From Fusobacteriota bacterium (GTDB taxonomy: Bacteria; Bacillota; TC1): a DNA stretch of 64,000 nucleotides. The notes below the pieces were generated by a model. That model was not told where the DNA came from. It searched no databases and saw nothing but the letters and a program-made list of their open reading frames with translations. The stretch covers positions 744,001 to 808,000 of the forward strand of contig WTXA01000002.1 in NCBI GenBank assembly GCA_009773805.1, in the 5' to 3' direction. Each line of letters opens with the position of its first letter. Position 1 is the stretch's first letter. A program made the translations under genes and the position numbers. Positions 46,707 through 56,417 of the stretch are shown here, one piece after another.

Positions 46707-47722
46707 TGGATACTGATATCACATCTCTTAAAGGGAAAAGAATATTGTTTTTGGCTCCTGTATTTTTCGGATATGAGTTAAAAATAAAACTTAAGATGGA
46801 AGAAATGGGTGCGATAGTTGATTTTTATGATGTAAGATCAGTTACTAGTGCCAAAGCGAGAGCATTATTAAAGATATCTCCCAATATTTTTATAAATAAA
46901 ACCAATAAGTATTATGAGGATATCTTAAGAAATAATCATGATAAAAATTATGATTATATTTTTATTGTTAAATGCGATATGATAACAAGTAAAATTTTAG
47001 AACATATGAAAACAACATTTAAAGGTGCTAAATTTTGCTTATACTTATGGGATTCTGTTAATAATATTCCTGGTGTAAAGTCTAAATTAAAGTACTTCGA
47101 TAGAATACTTTCCTTTGACAGAATTGACTCAAATAAATTTAATGAGATAGTTTTTAGACCTTTATTCTATTTGGATGAGTATAAAAAAAATGAGAATAAT
47201 GATGATTCAATTGTTAATGGAATTGACTTAAGTTTTCTTGGGACTATGCATTCAGACAGATATGCAATTATAAAAAAAATTGAAGAGATCTGCAGAGAAA
47301 ATGATATTAAATTATTTACTTTTAAATACCTTCAAAGCAAATTTGTTTATTATCTTTATAAGATGACCAAGAAAGAGTATAGAAATACCAAACTAAGTGA
47401 TTTTTCATTTGAAAAAATGAATGGGAATGATATTTCAAGCATAGTAAGTAAGTCAAAAGTGATTCTAGATATAGAACATCCTAAACAGACAGGACTTACA
47501 ATGAGAACGATAGAAATGATTGGAATGAAGAAAAAAATAATTACTACGAATAAAGATATTATTAACTATGATTTTTATAACTCTCAAAACATAGTTATTA
47601 TAGATAGAAATAATATAAAATTACCATTAAATTTCTTTGAAAGTGAATATATGCCACTAGATAAAGAAATATATGAGAAGTATAGTATTCAAAATTGGAT
47701 AAAAAATATCTTGTTAAGTTGA
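46706..47722 (+). CDS. GT-B-like glycosyltransferase (CgeB-type), tentative
   Basis: 338 residues. KGKRILFLAPVFFGYELKIKLKMEEMG opens a Rossmann-like half; a middle DLSFLGTMHSDRYAIIKKI and a final DIEHPKQTGLTMRTIEMIGMKKKIITTN (with the E-helix and T/R contact) resemble GT-B enzymes of the CgeB/glycosyltransferase-1 type. Start overlaps the previous stop (TAATG). Role in adding a capsule sugar is inferred from the context. Confidence 0.65.
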   Translation: MDTDITSLKGKRILFLAPVFFGYELKIKLKMEEMGAIVDFYDVRSVTSAKARALLKISPNIFINKTNKYYEDILRNNHDKNYDYIFIVKCDMITSKILEHMKTTFKGAKFCLYLWDSVNNIPGVKSKLKYFDRILSFDRIDSNKFNEIVFRPLFYLDEYKKNENNDDSIVNGIDLSFLGTMHSDRYAIIKKIEEICRENDIKLFTFKYLQSKFVYYLYKMTKKEYRNTKLSDFSFEKMNGNDISSIVSKSKVILDIEHPKQTGLTMRTIEMIGMKKKIITTNKDIINYDFYNSQNIVIIDRNNIKLPLNFFESEYMPLDKEIYEKYSIQNWIKNILLS

Positions 47723-47742
47723 TTAGATTGGAGTAGATGAAT

Positions 47743-48321
47743 ATGCGAAATGAGTATACGATATCAGAAGCAATTAAACTATTTTATTCTTTAGTGATAA
47801 CAAAGTTGTTTTATAGAAATGCACGATTAATTCGTCAACCTTTTTATATAAGAGGGAAAAGTAGTATGAAATCAGGTCATAAACTAACTACAGGTTATAA
47901 CTGTAGATTTGATCTACCAGGAAACAACAAAAAGACTTTGTTTATTGGGAAAAACTGTGAAATTGGCGACAATGTGCATTTTGTGGCACATGAAAAATTA
48001 ATTATCGGTGACAATGTCTTAATGGCCTCTAAGATATTTATAAGTGATACAAATCATGGTGATTATTCTGGTAGTAAACAATCTTCACCTAGCACACCTC
48101 CCAATAGCAGATCACTAACTACGAAACCGGTTATAATTGGCGATAATGTTTGGATTGGTGAAAACGTATGCATACTTCCTGGAGTTACAATAGGTGAAGG
48201 CAGCATTATTGGTGCAAACTCTGTTGTTAATAAAGATATTTCAGCTAATTGTATAGCTGTTGGTGTTCCTGCTAAAGTAGTCAAAAAGTATGACAGTGCT
48301 AAAGCTGGCTGGTTAAAATGA
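47743..48321 (+). CDS. left-handed beta-helix acetyltransferase
   Basis: 192 residues from ATG 47743, nine bases after GGAG (ATG 47737 is also in frame but only three bases away). Hexapeptide repeats cover about 50-185: IGKNCEIGDNVHFVAHEKLIIGDNV, then NHGDYSG and VIIGDNVWIGENVCILPGVTIGEGSIIGANSVV. It is a trimeric acyl-CoA-dependent O-acetyltransferase that decorates a capsule sugar. Confidence 0.9.
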   Translation: MRNEYTISEAIKLFYSLVITKLFYRNARLIRQPFYIRGKSSMKSGHKLTTGYNCRFDLPGNNKKTLFIGKNCEIGDNVHFVAHEKLIIGDNVLMASKIFISDTNHGDYSGSKQSSPSTPPNSRSLTTKPVIIGDNVWIGENVCILPGVTIGEGSIIGANSVVNKDISANCIAVGVPAKVVKKYDSAKAGWLK

Positions 48322-48349
48322 TTACTTGTCATGTTTGGAGGATTATTGA

Positions 48350-49156
48350 TTGAATATTCTAATAGTAGTTGTTATTTACAATAAACGAATTAATGAAATT
48401 AAATATATCGAAGAAATTAAAAGTGCGGATATATTAATATACGATAATTCCAAAAATTCACAAAATAAGCCTGATGGTGCCTATTATTATCATAATGAAA
48501 ATAATGGTGGTGTAAGTATGGCTTACAATTATGGGATAAATTTGGCAATTAAACTCCAAAAGGATTTTATAATATTATTAGATCAAGATACTAGTTTTGA
48601 TGAAGAAATTCTAGATAAATATTATGGTTATGCAAAGGAATTTGGGAAAAGTTATATTTATGCTCCAATTGTAAAAAATGGAGTGAGAATATATTCTCCA
48701 TATATAGAAGGTATGTTCAAAAATTATCCGCAAAATACAAATGATTTTAATTATGATAAAATATACAATATTGAAGAGAAATCTTTAATAAATAGCGGAA
48801 TGATGATTCCGTTAGATATTATTAGTGATATCGGACCTTTTAAAGAAGATATTAAACTTGATTTTAGTGATACATACTTTGTAGAAAAGTATAAGAAGCA
48901 ATTTAAAGAAGTAATTCTCATGGACGTTTTTTTAGAACACAAGCTGTCTGGAGATGAAGGTAAAAACAAACAAAAAGAACTATCCAGATTCAAGTATTAT
49001 TGTAATGGAGCCAAAGTATATAAAAATACTACTAATAATATAAAAAGAGTAAATAGATTAGTTTTTTTTCGTATGTTACGTTTAATAACTAAATATAAAA
49101 CATTAATACCTATTTCAATATTTAAAGACTATTTTTTAGGAGATTTAAGAATATGA
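48350..49156 (+). CDS. family 2 glycosyltransferase (rhamnosyltransferase-like)
   Basis: 268 residues from TTG 48350, eight bases after TTTGGAGG. NILIVVVIYNKRINE, then IYDNSKNS, NNGGVSMAYNYGINLA and ILLDQDTSF give the GT-A site with a DQD motif, as in rhamnosyltransferases of the RfbF type. That fits dTDP-rhamnose made by the genes at 51255-54589. It overlaps the next gene by 4 bp. Confidence 0.88.
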   Translation: MNILIVVVIYNKRINEIKYIEEIKSADILIYDNSKNSQNKPDGAYYYHNENNGGVSMAYNYGINLAIKLQKDFIILLDQDTSFDEEILDKYYGYAKEFGKSYIYAPIVKNGVRIYSPYIEGMFKNYPQNTNDFNYDKIYNIEEKSLINSGMMIPLDIISDIGPFKEDIKLDFSDTYFVEKYKKQFKEVILMDVFLEHKLSGDEGKNKQKELSRFKYYCNGAKVYKNTTNNIKRVNRLVFFRMLRLITKYKTLIPISIFKDYFLGDLRI

Positions 49157-49863
49157 AGATATCCGTATGTATGGCATCTTATAACGGAGAGATGTATATA
49201 AGAGAGCAAATCGAATCAATATTAAAACAACTTAAAGATAATGATGAATTAATTATTTCGGATGATAATTCTAGTGATAAAACAAGGGCTATTGTAGAAG
49301 ATATTAAAGACCATCGTATTAAATTTGTTTTAAATAAAGGTGAAAAGGGATATACAAGGAATTTTGAGAATGCATTGAAAGAGTCAAGTGGGGATATAAT
49401 ATTTCTTACTGATCAAGATGATGTTTGGGTTGATAATAAAGTAGTAATAATGCTAAAGCATTTAGAAAACTCTGATATGGTTGTAAGCAATGCAAAAATT
49501 GTTGATGCCCAATTAAAAGTTATACACGACTCACATTTTTTTCTACATAATGTAAAAAAGGGATTTTGGAATAACTTTCTAAAAACGAGGTATATTGGTG
49601 CATGTATGGCTTTTAAAAGAAATGTTCTATCGAGAGCTTTGCCATTTCCTAAGAATCAAAAGTATTGCGCTCATGATTATTGGTTAACAATTGTTAGTGA
49701 AGCATATTTTAAAGTTTCAATAGAGGATACTCCATTATTGTTATATAGGAGACATGATAAAAATGCTTCTACAGGTGGAGAAATTAGTCAAAACAGTTTC
49801 TTGTTTAAAGTGCTTGTAAGAGTATATTGTTTGTTTAATCTTTTAAAGCTGATTCCAAGATAA
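49153..49863 (+). CDS. family 2 glycosyltransferase
   Basis: 236 residues. KISVCMASYNGEMYIREQIESIL, ISDDNSSDKT, YTRNFENALKESSGDIIFLTDQDDVW and HDYWLT. The DQDD motif and HDYW acceptor motif are typical of GT2 enzymes of capsule and O-antigen loci. The ATG overlaps the stop of the preceding GT2 gene. Confidence 0.9.
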   Translation: MKISVCMASYNGEMYIREQIESILKQLKDNDELIISDDNSSDKTRAIVEDIKDHRIKFVLNKGEKGYTRNFENALKESSGDIIFLTDQDDVWVDNKVVIMLKHLENSDMVVSNAKIVDAQLKVIHDSHFFLHNVKKGFWNNFLKTRYIGACMAFKRNVLSRALPFPKNQKYCAHDYWLTIVSEAYFKVSIEDTPLLLYRRHDKNASTGGEISQNSFLFKVLVRVYCLFNLLKLIPR

Positions 49864-49879
49864 AAAATCTGACTAATTA

Positions 49880-49908
49880 GCATATCTGAATAAAGAATTA
49901 AGATATGC
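49880..49908 (+). promoter_or_regulatory. leader hairpin before the polymerase gene
   Basis: GCATATCT (49880-49887) and AGATATGC (49901-49908) form a perfect 8-bp stem with a 13-nt loop, just before the ribosome site AAAGGAGG of the following gene. It could tune translation or stabilise the mRNA end. There is no T-run, so it is not a classical terminator. Confidence 0.4.
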
Positions 49909-49928
49909 AGACAGAAAGGAGGCTTTAC

Positions 49929-51242
49929 TTGACCAAAGATGTAAGTGATATAGGTTTAATTAATACAAAAAAGGATAGTGAAAATCAAAAAAAACTTAGC
50001 TTTTTAGCAATTATTGTTGTTATTGAATTAGTGCTTGGTGGTAGTGGAAGATTAATCACTTTTGGTTCTTTTTTCTCTATTAGATACATACTATTCTTCA
50101 TTACTTTATTATATTTTATTTTAAATTGTATATTTAATAATTATACAATAAAGAAGAATATGTTTTATTTTGATATAATACTATTTTTTTATGTGTTTGC
50201 TTTTGCTATAGCAAATGGAATAGTCAGTGGCTATGAAATTGCTGATGTTATAAAATCATCTCAAGGATATTTATATTTATTAATATATTTCCCAATATCT
50301 TTGCTAATAGATAATAAACAAAAATCAAAACAAATTTTCAGGTTAATTATAAATTGTGCAGTTGTTTTAGCATTAGTATCTATAACAATATTTGTGATAT
50401 ATTATTTTGATAGTACTAAGTATAATGTATTTACGCCAATATTAGATAAATTAGATTATGGTTATATTGCATATCGAGGTGGTCTTCCAACAGTTTTTTT
50501 AAAGACAAGTCCTTTTATCGCAATATCATTTGTACTTTTATTAGTTCATTACATCAATCTGAAAAAAGAGAGAAACCTTGTAAATACTTTGAAATTATCA
50601 ATTCTTTTATTTGGAATTATTGTTACAATGTCAATGGGTATATGGATAGGAACCTCCGTGGGTATACTGTTGACTATAATGTTATCAAGAGGTAAAAACA
50701 AGATATTTGGGCTAACTATTGTTATATTATTGATGGGTTTTGCTTATTACCTTGCATCAGATTATATAAGTGTATCTATAACTAATCGTTTAAGCAGCAA
50801 TGACAGCAGCTTCATTATTAAGTTTGATCAATTTTTCATGTTGGTTAAGAATTGGTTAAATAAATTAGTATTAGGTAATGGATTTGGAATAGAGATTACC
50901 TTTTTAACTGAGTTAGGCAAGAGAACAATGATAAATTTTGAGCTATTCTGGCTTCAATTATTAGTAAATATGGGCTTGATAGGATTTATTATATATTTAA
51001 AGATTTTTATAAAATCCATTTATTATTCTTTCAAAAAAAATAATGCAATTAACTTCAAGGATTCACTTCATATAAAATCATTAATTATAGGATTAATAGT
51101 TTTAGTAATAATTTCATCTGTAAATCCTTTTTTAAATAATCCTATAGGCATTGGTTATTTAGTTATTGTTATGAATACTATAAGCAATTATTGGAAAGAT
51201 AATGGTTTGAATGAAAATAAAATAATAAAAGAAATATTTTAG
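49929..51242 (+). CDS. O-antigen ligase/polymerase-like membrane protein (Wzy)
   Basis: 437 residues from TTG 49929, six bases after GGAGG; the in-frame ATG 49905 puts the ribosome site inside the gene. About ten to eleven hydrophobic helices and a large loop (about 230-340 with NGFGIEITFLTELGKRTMINFELFWLQLLVNMG). This layout matches Wzy polymerases. It is a different type from the EpsG protein at 35023, suggesting that two distinct polymers, or a hybrid locus, are encoded. Confidence 0.8.
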   Translation: MTKDVSDIGLINTKKDSENQKKLSFLAIIVVIELVLGGSGRLITFGSFFSIRYILFFITLLYFILNCIFNNYTIKKNMFYFDIILFFYVFAFAIANGIVSGYEIADVIKSSQGYLYLLIYFPISLLIDNKQKSKQIFRLIINCAVVLALVSITIFVIYYFDSTKYNVFTPILDKLDYGYIAYRGGLPTVFLKTSPFIAISFVLLLVHYINLKKERNLVNTLKLSILLFGIIVTMSMGIWIGTSVGILLTIMLSRGKNKIFGLTIVILLMGFAYYLASDYISVSITNRLSSNDSSFIIKFDQFFMLVKNWLNKLVLGNGFGIEITFLTELGKRTMINFELFWLQLLVNMGLIGFIIYLKIFIKSIYYSFKKNNAINFKDSLHIKSLIIGLIVLVIISSVNPFLNNPIGIGYLVIVMNTISNYWKDNGLNENKIIKEIF

Positions 51243-51254
51243 GAGGAAGTAAAA

Positions 51255-52154
51255 TTGAAAGGTATTGTTTTAGCAGGAGGCTCAGGAACAAGATTATATC
51301 CATTAACAATGGTAACTAGTAAGCAGTTGTTACCAGTATATGACAAACCAATGATTTATTATCCGTTATCAGTTCTAATGTTGGCGGGAATAAAAGAAAT
51401 ATTAATAATTTCAACACCTCAAGATTTGCCAAATTTTGAGAAGCTTTTAGGAGACGGTACTCAATTTGGTATAAGCCTTGAGTATGCTGAGCAGCCATCT
51501 CCAGATGGTTTAGCTCAAGCTTTTATCATTGGTGAAGAGTTTATAGGTGATGATGATGTGGCGATGGTTTTAGGCGATAATATTTATTACGGAAATGGAT
51601 TTACACCTATTTTAAAGGAAGCTGCTGAAGATGCTAAAAAGGGAAAAGCAACTATCTTTGGATATTATGTTCACGATCCAGAACGCTTCGGTATTGTGGA
51701 GTTTGACGAAAACGGAAAGGTTCTCTCAGTTGAAGAAAAACCTAAGAATCCCAAATCAAACTATTGTATAACAGGACTTTACTTTTATGACAAGAGAGTT
51801 GTTGACTTTGCCAAAAAAGTAAAGCCCTCACATAGAGGAGAACTTGAAATAACAGACTTAAATAGAATGTACTTAGAAGATGAAACGCTTAATGTAAAAC
51901 TATTAGGACGTGGATTTGCTTGGTTAGATACTGGAACTATGGATAGTTTAGTTGAAGCTGCAGAATTCGTTCAAATGATTGAAAAGAGACAAAGCATTAA
52001 AATTGCAGCACTTGAAGAAATTGCATACCATAATGAATGGATAGATAAAGAAACTCTCTTAGCATCAGCGAAAAAGTACGGCAAATCACCTTACGGAGAA
52101 CATTTGAAGAAAGTTGCTAAAGATAAAATTTATTATCAAAAAGTGGGGATGTAA
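51255..52154 (+). CDS. rfbA: glucose-1-phosphate thymidylyltransferase
   Basis: 299 residues, TTG start after [24 protein letters not shown] (residues 3-18), [26 protein letters not shown] and [13 protein letters not shown]. RmlA makes dTDP-glucose from dTTP and glucose-1-phosphate. First of four tightly linked dTDP-rhamnose genes; rfbC starts right at its stop. Confidence 0.96.
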   Translation: MKGIVLAGGSGTRLYPLTMVTSKQLLPVYDKPMIYYPLSVLMLAGIKEILIISTPQDLPNFEKLLGDGTQFGISLEYAEQPSPDGLAQAFIIGEEFIGDDDVAMVLGDNIYYGNGFTPILKEAAEDAKKGKATIFGYYVHDPERFGIVEFDENGKVLSVEEKPKNPKSNYCITGLYFYDKRVVDFAKKVKPSHRGELEITDLNRMYLEDETLNVKLLGRGFAWLDTGTMDSLVEAAEFVQMIEKRQSIKIAALEEIAYHNEWIDKETLLASAKKYGKSPYGEHLKKVAKDKIYYQKVGM

Positions 52155-52706
52155 ATGAATATAGTTAAAACAGACATTGAAGATGTACTAATTATAGAAC
52201 CTAAGGTATTTGGTGATCACAGAGGATGGTTTACAGAAACATATTCCAAAGAAAAGTTTAAAGAGTTAGGAATAGATATCGATTTCATTCAAGATAACCA
52301 TTCCCTATCAGCTGAAAATGGAACATTAAGAGGACTGCATTTTCAACTTGAGCCAAAGGCTCAGACAAAACTTGTAAGATGTACAAAAGGAAAAATATTG
52401 GATGTAGCTGTTGACCTTAGAGCAGGATCTCCTACATATAAAAAATGGGTGGGTGTTGAATTATCTGATGAAAATAAAAAGCAACTATTAGTCCCTAAAG
52501 GTTTTGCTCATGGTTTTCTAACACTAACAGATGATGCCGAAGTACAATATAAAGTGGATGAATACTATTCTCCAGAGAACGATAGAGGTATTCGCTTTGA
52601 TGACCCTGAAATTGGAATAAACTGGGGTATAGAGAATCCTATACTATCAGAAAAAGATTTAAATGCGCCTTTTTTAAATAATGGTGATGCAAATTTTGAA
52701 TATTAA
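52155..52706 (+). CDS. rfbC: dTDP-4-dehydrorhamnose 3,5-epimerase
   Basis: 183 residues. PKVFGDHRGWFTETYS, RGLHFQLEPKAQTKLVRC with the catalytic His, and VPKGFAHGFLTL. RmlC cupin enzyme; third step of dTDP-L-rhamnose synthesis. ATG follows the rfbA stop directly. Confidence 0.96.
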   Translation: MNIVKTDIEDVLIIEPKVFGDHRGWFTETYSKEKFKELGIDIDFIQDNHSLSAENGTLRGLHFQLEPKAQTKLVRCTKGKILDVAVDLRAGSPTYKKWVGVELSDENKKQLLVPKGFAHGFLTLTDDAEVQYKVDEYYSPENDRGIRFDDPEIGINWGIENPILSEKDLNAPFLNNGDANFEY

Positions 52707-52724
52707 GAAAGTGGTGATTTTATA

Positions 52725-53756
52725 ATGAATATATTAATAACAGGTGGAGCTGGTTTCATAGGTAGTAATTTTGTTTTTCATATGCTTAAGGAACATCCAA
52801 CATATAGGATTGTTTGTTTAGACGCATTAACTTACGCAGGAAATCTATCTACATTAGAACCAGTTATGGATAATCCCAATTTTAGATTTGTAAAAGGTGA
52901 TATTACTGACCGCGAAGTAGTTGATAAGTTATTTGAAGAAGAGAAATTTGATTTTGTTGTAAATTTTGCAGCAGAGTCTCATGTTGATAGATCCATTGAA
53001 GACCCAGGAATTTTCTTAAAAACAAATATTTTAGGTACTCAAGTTCTGTTAGACTCATCAAGAAAATATGGAGTAAAAAGATTCCATCAAGTATCTACTG
53101 ATGAAGTCTATGGTGATCTTCCCTTAGATAGATTGGACTTATTTTTTACAGAAGAAACACCAATTCACACATCATCACCATATTCAGCTTCAAAAGCTTC
53201 TGCAGATCTTCTAGTTCAGGCTTACAATAGAACATTTAAATTGCCTATAACAATATCTAGATGTTCAAATAACTATGGACCTTATCATTTTCCGGAGAAG
53301 TTGATTCCTCTTATTATTTCAAGAGCACTAAATGATGAGTCATTGCCTGTATATGGTAAGGGGGAAAATGTTCGTGATTGGCTTTATGTTGAAGATCACT
53401 GTACTGCTATCGATCTAATACTTCATAAAGGGAAAGATGGAGAAGTATATAACATCGGTGGTCATAATGAAAAAACAAATTTAGAGGTAGTGAAAACTAT
53501 TTTAAAAGAATTAGGAAAACCTGAATCTTTGATCACTTATGTTAAAGATAGAGCTGGGCATGACATGCGTTATGCAATTGATCCTTCAAAAACTAGAAGA
53601 GAACTAGGTTGGGAACCAACAACACTATTTGATGAAGGGATTAAAAAAACTATCAAATGGTACCTTGATAATCGCTCATGGTGGGAGAATATCATTTCTG
53701 GTGATTATAAAGATTACTATGATGACATGTACAGTGATAGAAAAGGTAAAAAGTAA
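52725..53756 (+). CDS. rfbB: dTDP-glucose 4,6-dehydratase
   Basis: 343 residues. ILITGGAGFIGSNFVFHML, FAAESHVDRSIEDP, STDEVYGDL, and the YSASKASADLL active site (Tyr about 150). RmlB, second step of dTDP-L-rhamnose synthesis. Its stop overlaps the rfbD start (TAATG). Confidence 0.96.
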   Translation: MNILITGGAGFIGSNFVFHMLKEHPTYRIVCLDALTYAGNLSTLEPVMDNPNFRFVKGDITDREVVDKLFEEEKFDFVVNFAAESHVDRSIEDPGIFLKTNILGTQVLLDSSRKYGVKRFHQVSTDEVYGDLPLDRLDLFFTEETPIHTSSPYSASKASADLLVQAYNRTFKLPITISRCSNNYGPYHFPEKLIPLIISRALNDESLPVYGKGENVRDWLYVEDHCTAIDLILHKGKDGEVYNIGGHNEKTNLEVVKTILKELGKPESLITYVKDRAGHDMRYAIDPSKTRRELGWEPTTLFDEGIKKTIKWYLDNRSWWENIISGDYKDYYDDMYSDRKGKK

Positions 53757-54589
53757 TGAAAGTATTAGTAACAGGAGCAAATGGCCAACTAGGATATGAC
53801 GTTATAGAAAGATTGGAGAAAAGCAATATAGAATGCCTAGGCATAGATATTGATATATTGGATATCACTGATCAAGAACAGGTTAAAAAATTTATTAGTA
53901 ATTACAGCCCTGAAGTTGTAATTCATTGTGGTGCTTATACTGCTGTGGACAAAGCTGAAGACGAAAAAGAATTGTGTTATTCTGTGAATGTTCTAGGCAC
54001 AAGATTCATTGCTCAAGCGTGTAAAGAAGTAGATGCTAAAATGGTTTATATTAGTACAGATTATGTTTTTGACGGTGAAGGTGACCAACCATTTGAGGTT
54101 ACAGATAAACCGAATCCAATCAATTACTATGGAGAGACAAAATACCAAGGTGAATTAGAAGTTCAAAATATTTTAGAAAAATACTTTATCGTTAGAATAT
54201 CTTGGGTATTTGGAAGTAATGGTAATAACTTTGTTAAGACTATGCTTAGATTAGGAAAAGAAAGAGATGAAATTTCTGTAGTGGCAGATCAAATCGGATC
54301 TCCAACGTATACTTTTGACCTAGCAGAAATACTAGTTGAAATGATTAAAACTGACAAGTATGGGATTTATCATGTTACTAATGAAGGATACTGTAGTTGG
54401 TATGAGTTTGCATGTGAGATATTTAAACAAGTTGGTATAGATATAAAAGTAAATCCTATAAATACAGAGGAATATCCTACAAGAGCTATTAGACCTAAGA
54501 ATTCAAGAATGAATAAAAATTTATTAAATAAATTAGAAGCATGGGAAAGTGCACTAAATCATTATATAAATCATTTAAAACAAGATTGA
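53756..54589 (+). CDS. rfbD: dTDP-4-dehydrorhamnose reductase
   Basis: 277 residues. KVLVTGANGQLGYDVIERL, HCGAYTAVDKAEDE, STDYVFDGEG, YYGETKYQGEL and a C-terminal region DKYGIYHVTNEG with PTRAIRPKNSRM. RmlD, last step to dTDP-L-rhamnose. Ends the capsule region before a strong terminator. The tail of a dead second copy lies at 62845-63110. Confidence 0.95.
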   Translation: MKVLVTGANGQLGYDVIERLEKSNIECLGIDIDILDITDQEQVKKFISNYSPEVVIHCGAYTAVDKAEDEKELCYSVNVLGTRFIAQACKEVDAKMVYISTDYVFDGEGDQPFEVTDKPNPINYYGETKYQGELEVQNILEKYFIVRISWVFGSNGNNFVKTMLRLGKERDEISVVADQIGSPTYTFDLAEILVEMIKTDKYGIYHVTNEGYCSWYEFACEIFKQVGIDIKVNPINTEEYPTRAIRPKNSRMNKNLLNKLEAWESALNHYINHLKQD

Positions 54590-54594
54590 TTCAC

Positions 54595-54636
54595 ATAGAT
54601 TAATGTGAACGCGACCACTAGATAGTGGTCGCTTTT
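54595..54636. terminator. terminator at the end of the capsule region
   Basis: GCGACCACTA (54611-54620) and TAGTGGTCGC (54623-54632) with TTTT, so the practical loop is TAGATA. The preceding ATAGATTAATGTGAA and the stem recur at 42346-42387. Confidence 0.85.
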
Positions 54637-54671
54637 GATTTTAGTGCAGTGTATCATTGTTTTTTAAGTTA

Positions 54672-55532
54672 TTAGCTAAATCTACCTGTTATATAGTCTT
54701 CTGTACGAGAATCCTTTGGTTTGGTAAAAAGGTCATCCGTCAAACCAGACTCAATAATCTCACCATTAAGGAAAAATGCCGTATTATCACTAATTCTAGC
54801 AGCTTGTTGCATAGAGTGGGTAACAATAACAATAGTATACTCTTCCCTTAAAGCTTGGAATAAATCCTCGATTTTAAGTGTAGCGATAGGATCAAGAGCA
54901 GAAGTCGGTTCGTCCATTAATAGCACCTCAGGATCAACAGCCAAACATCTAGCAATACAAAGACGTTGTTGTTGTCCTCCAGATAGACCAAGAGCTGAGG
55001 TATGGAGTCTATCCTTCACCTCATCCCAAAGAGCTGCTTTTTTTAGAGAGCGCTCAACTATTAAATCAAGCTGTCCCTTGTTTTTTAAACCATGTTTCCT
55101 TGGACCATAGATTACATTCTCATAAATGCTTTTTGGAAAAGGATTCGGTTTTTGAAAAACCATGCCAACCTTTTTCCTAAGTTCAGTTACATCATAATCT
55201 GGTGCGAGAACATTTTCCTTATCAAGATGAATAGTACCTTCAATTTTAGTATCAACAACATGCTCATACATTCTATTAATAGTGCGAATAAAGGTTGATT
55301 TACCACAACCTGAAGGACCTATTAGAGCTGTAATCCTATTTTCCATTATCTGAAGATTGACATTTTTAAGAGCATGATTGGTTCCATAGTGGAAATCAAT
55401 ATCTTTACATTCAATCTTGATATTTTCTTTAGAAGTGTTAATTGATTCTTCATTGTTCTTAGGTTTATTTAAAATTAATCTACTTTTTATTCTGTCGTTT
55501 TTTTGTTGTTTGTTTTCTTCTTGTTCAATCAT
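54672..55532 (-). CDS. pstB: phosphate ABC transporter, ATP-binding protein
   Basis: 286 residues, about 36 longer than usual at the N-terminus (a charged EEN/KQQKN-rich leader before [13 protein letters not shown]). Walker [14 protein letters not shown] (about 73-85), the PstB-specific [18 protein letters not shown], signature [13 protein letters not shown] and Walker [13 protein letters not shown]. It powers phosphate uptake. Last gene of pstSCAB; no phoU follows in this window. Confidence 0.94.
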   Translation of the reverse strand: MIEQEENKQQKNDRIKSRLILNKPKNNEESINTSKENIKIECKDIDFHYGTNHALKNVNLQIMENRITALIGPSGCGKSTFIRTINRMYEHVVDTKIEGTIHLDKENVLAPDYDVTELRKKVGMVFQKPNPFPKSIYENVIYGPRKHGLKNKGQLDLIVERSLKKAALWDEVKDRLHTSALGLSGGQQQRLCIARCLAVDPEVLLMDEPTSALDPIATLKIEDLFQALREEYTIVIVTHSMQQAARISDNTAFFLNGEIIESGLTDDLFTKPKDSRTEDYITGRFS

Positions 55533-55543
55533 TGTTCTACCCC

Positions 55544-56416
55544 CTAGTCCATTCTGTTCTGATATTTGTTTCTTAGCACTATTGCTATTGCATTCATTGA
55601 TAAGAGTAGAACTAATAGTACAATTATACCCGCTGCAGCAATCTCAGCAAATTCAGCCTGAGGTCTAGAAGTCCAGTTAAATATCTGTATTGGAAGAACG
55701 GTAAAGGAATCAAGTGGTGATTTCGGCAAGAAAGAAATATAGCCTGCAGCACCAATCATAATAAGAGGAGCCGCCTCACCCATGGCTCTAGAAACAGCAA
55801 GGATTGAGCCGGTCAAAATACCAGGTGCAGCGTAGGGAACTATAACACCCACTATAGTCTGCCACTTACTCACCCCAAGAGCGTAGGAGCCCTCTTTTAA
55901 GGGGCTAGGAACACTTTTGATTGCTTCTTGTGAAGCTACAATGATAACTGGAAGAATTAAAAGGGTAAGAGTTAAAGCACCTGCTAAAATACTTCTGTTA
56001 AAATGAAGGAACTTAACAAATACAGCTAGTCCTAACATACCATAAACTATTGAAGGAACACCAGCTAGGTTAGCAATATTTAGTTGAAGCAACTTAGTCC
56101 ACCAAGACTTCTGATTAGCATACTCTTCAAGATAAAGAGCTGTTCCAACACCAAGTGGTACTGAAAAAATTATTGTAAGACCAATTGTCCAAATACTTCC
56201 TGCCAAAGCTGAGGCAATACCGGCTCTGTCAGGAAATCTAGATGGCATACTAGTTATAAAGGACCAGCTAAGACGACTAAGTCCTTCACTAAATACTTGG
56301 TATAAAAGTAGTAGGAGCATAATAATGGAAAAGACAATTATTGATGCTAAAACTATATGTAAGATAGAGTTTTTCAATTTTCTTTTTCTTATATTTTTTT
56401 GTTGAAAAGTTTCCAT
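55544..56416 (-). CDS. pstA: phosphate ABC transporter, permease
   Basis: 290 residues, six helices. The basic N-terminus [52 protein letters not shown] and the loop [14 protein letters not shown] are PstA-typical. Adjacent to pstC (1 bp). Part of its beginning is repeated as a dead copy at 42472-42600. Confidence 0.94.
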   Translation of the reverse strand: METFQQKNIRKRKLKNSILHIVLASIIVFSIIMLLLLLYQVFSEGLSRLSWSFITSMPSRFPDRAGIASALAGSIWTIGLTIIFSVPLGVGTALYLEEYANQKSWWTKLLQLNIANLAGVPSIVYGMLGLAVFVKFLHFNRSILAGALTLTLLILPVIIVASQEAIKSVPSPLKEGSYALGVSKWQTIVGVIVPYAAPGILTGSILAVSRAMGEAAPLIMIGAAGYISFLPKSPLDSFTVLPIQIFNWTSRPQAEFAEIAAAGIIVLLVLLLSMNAIAIVLRNKYQNRMD

Positions 56417-56417
56417 T

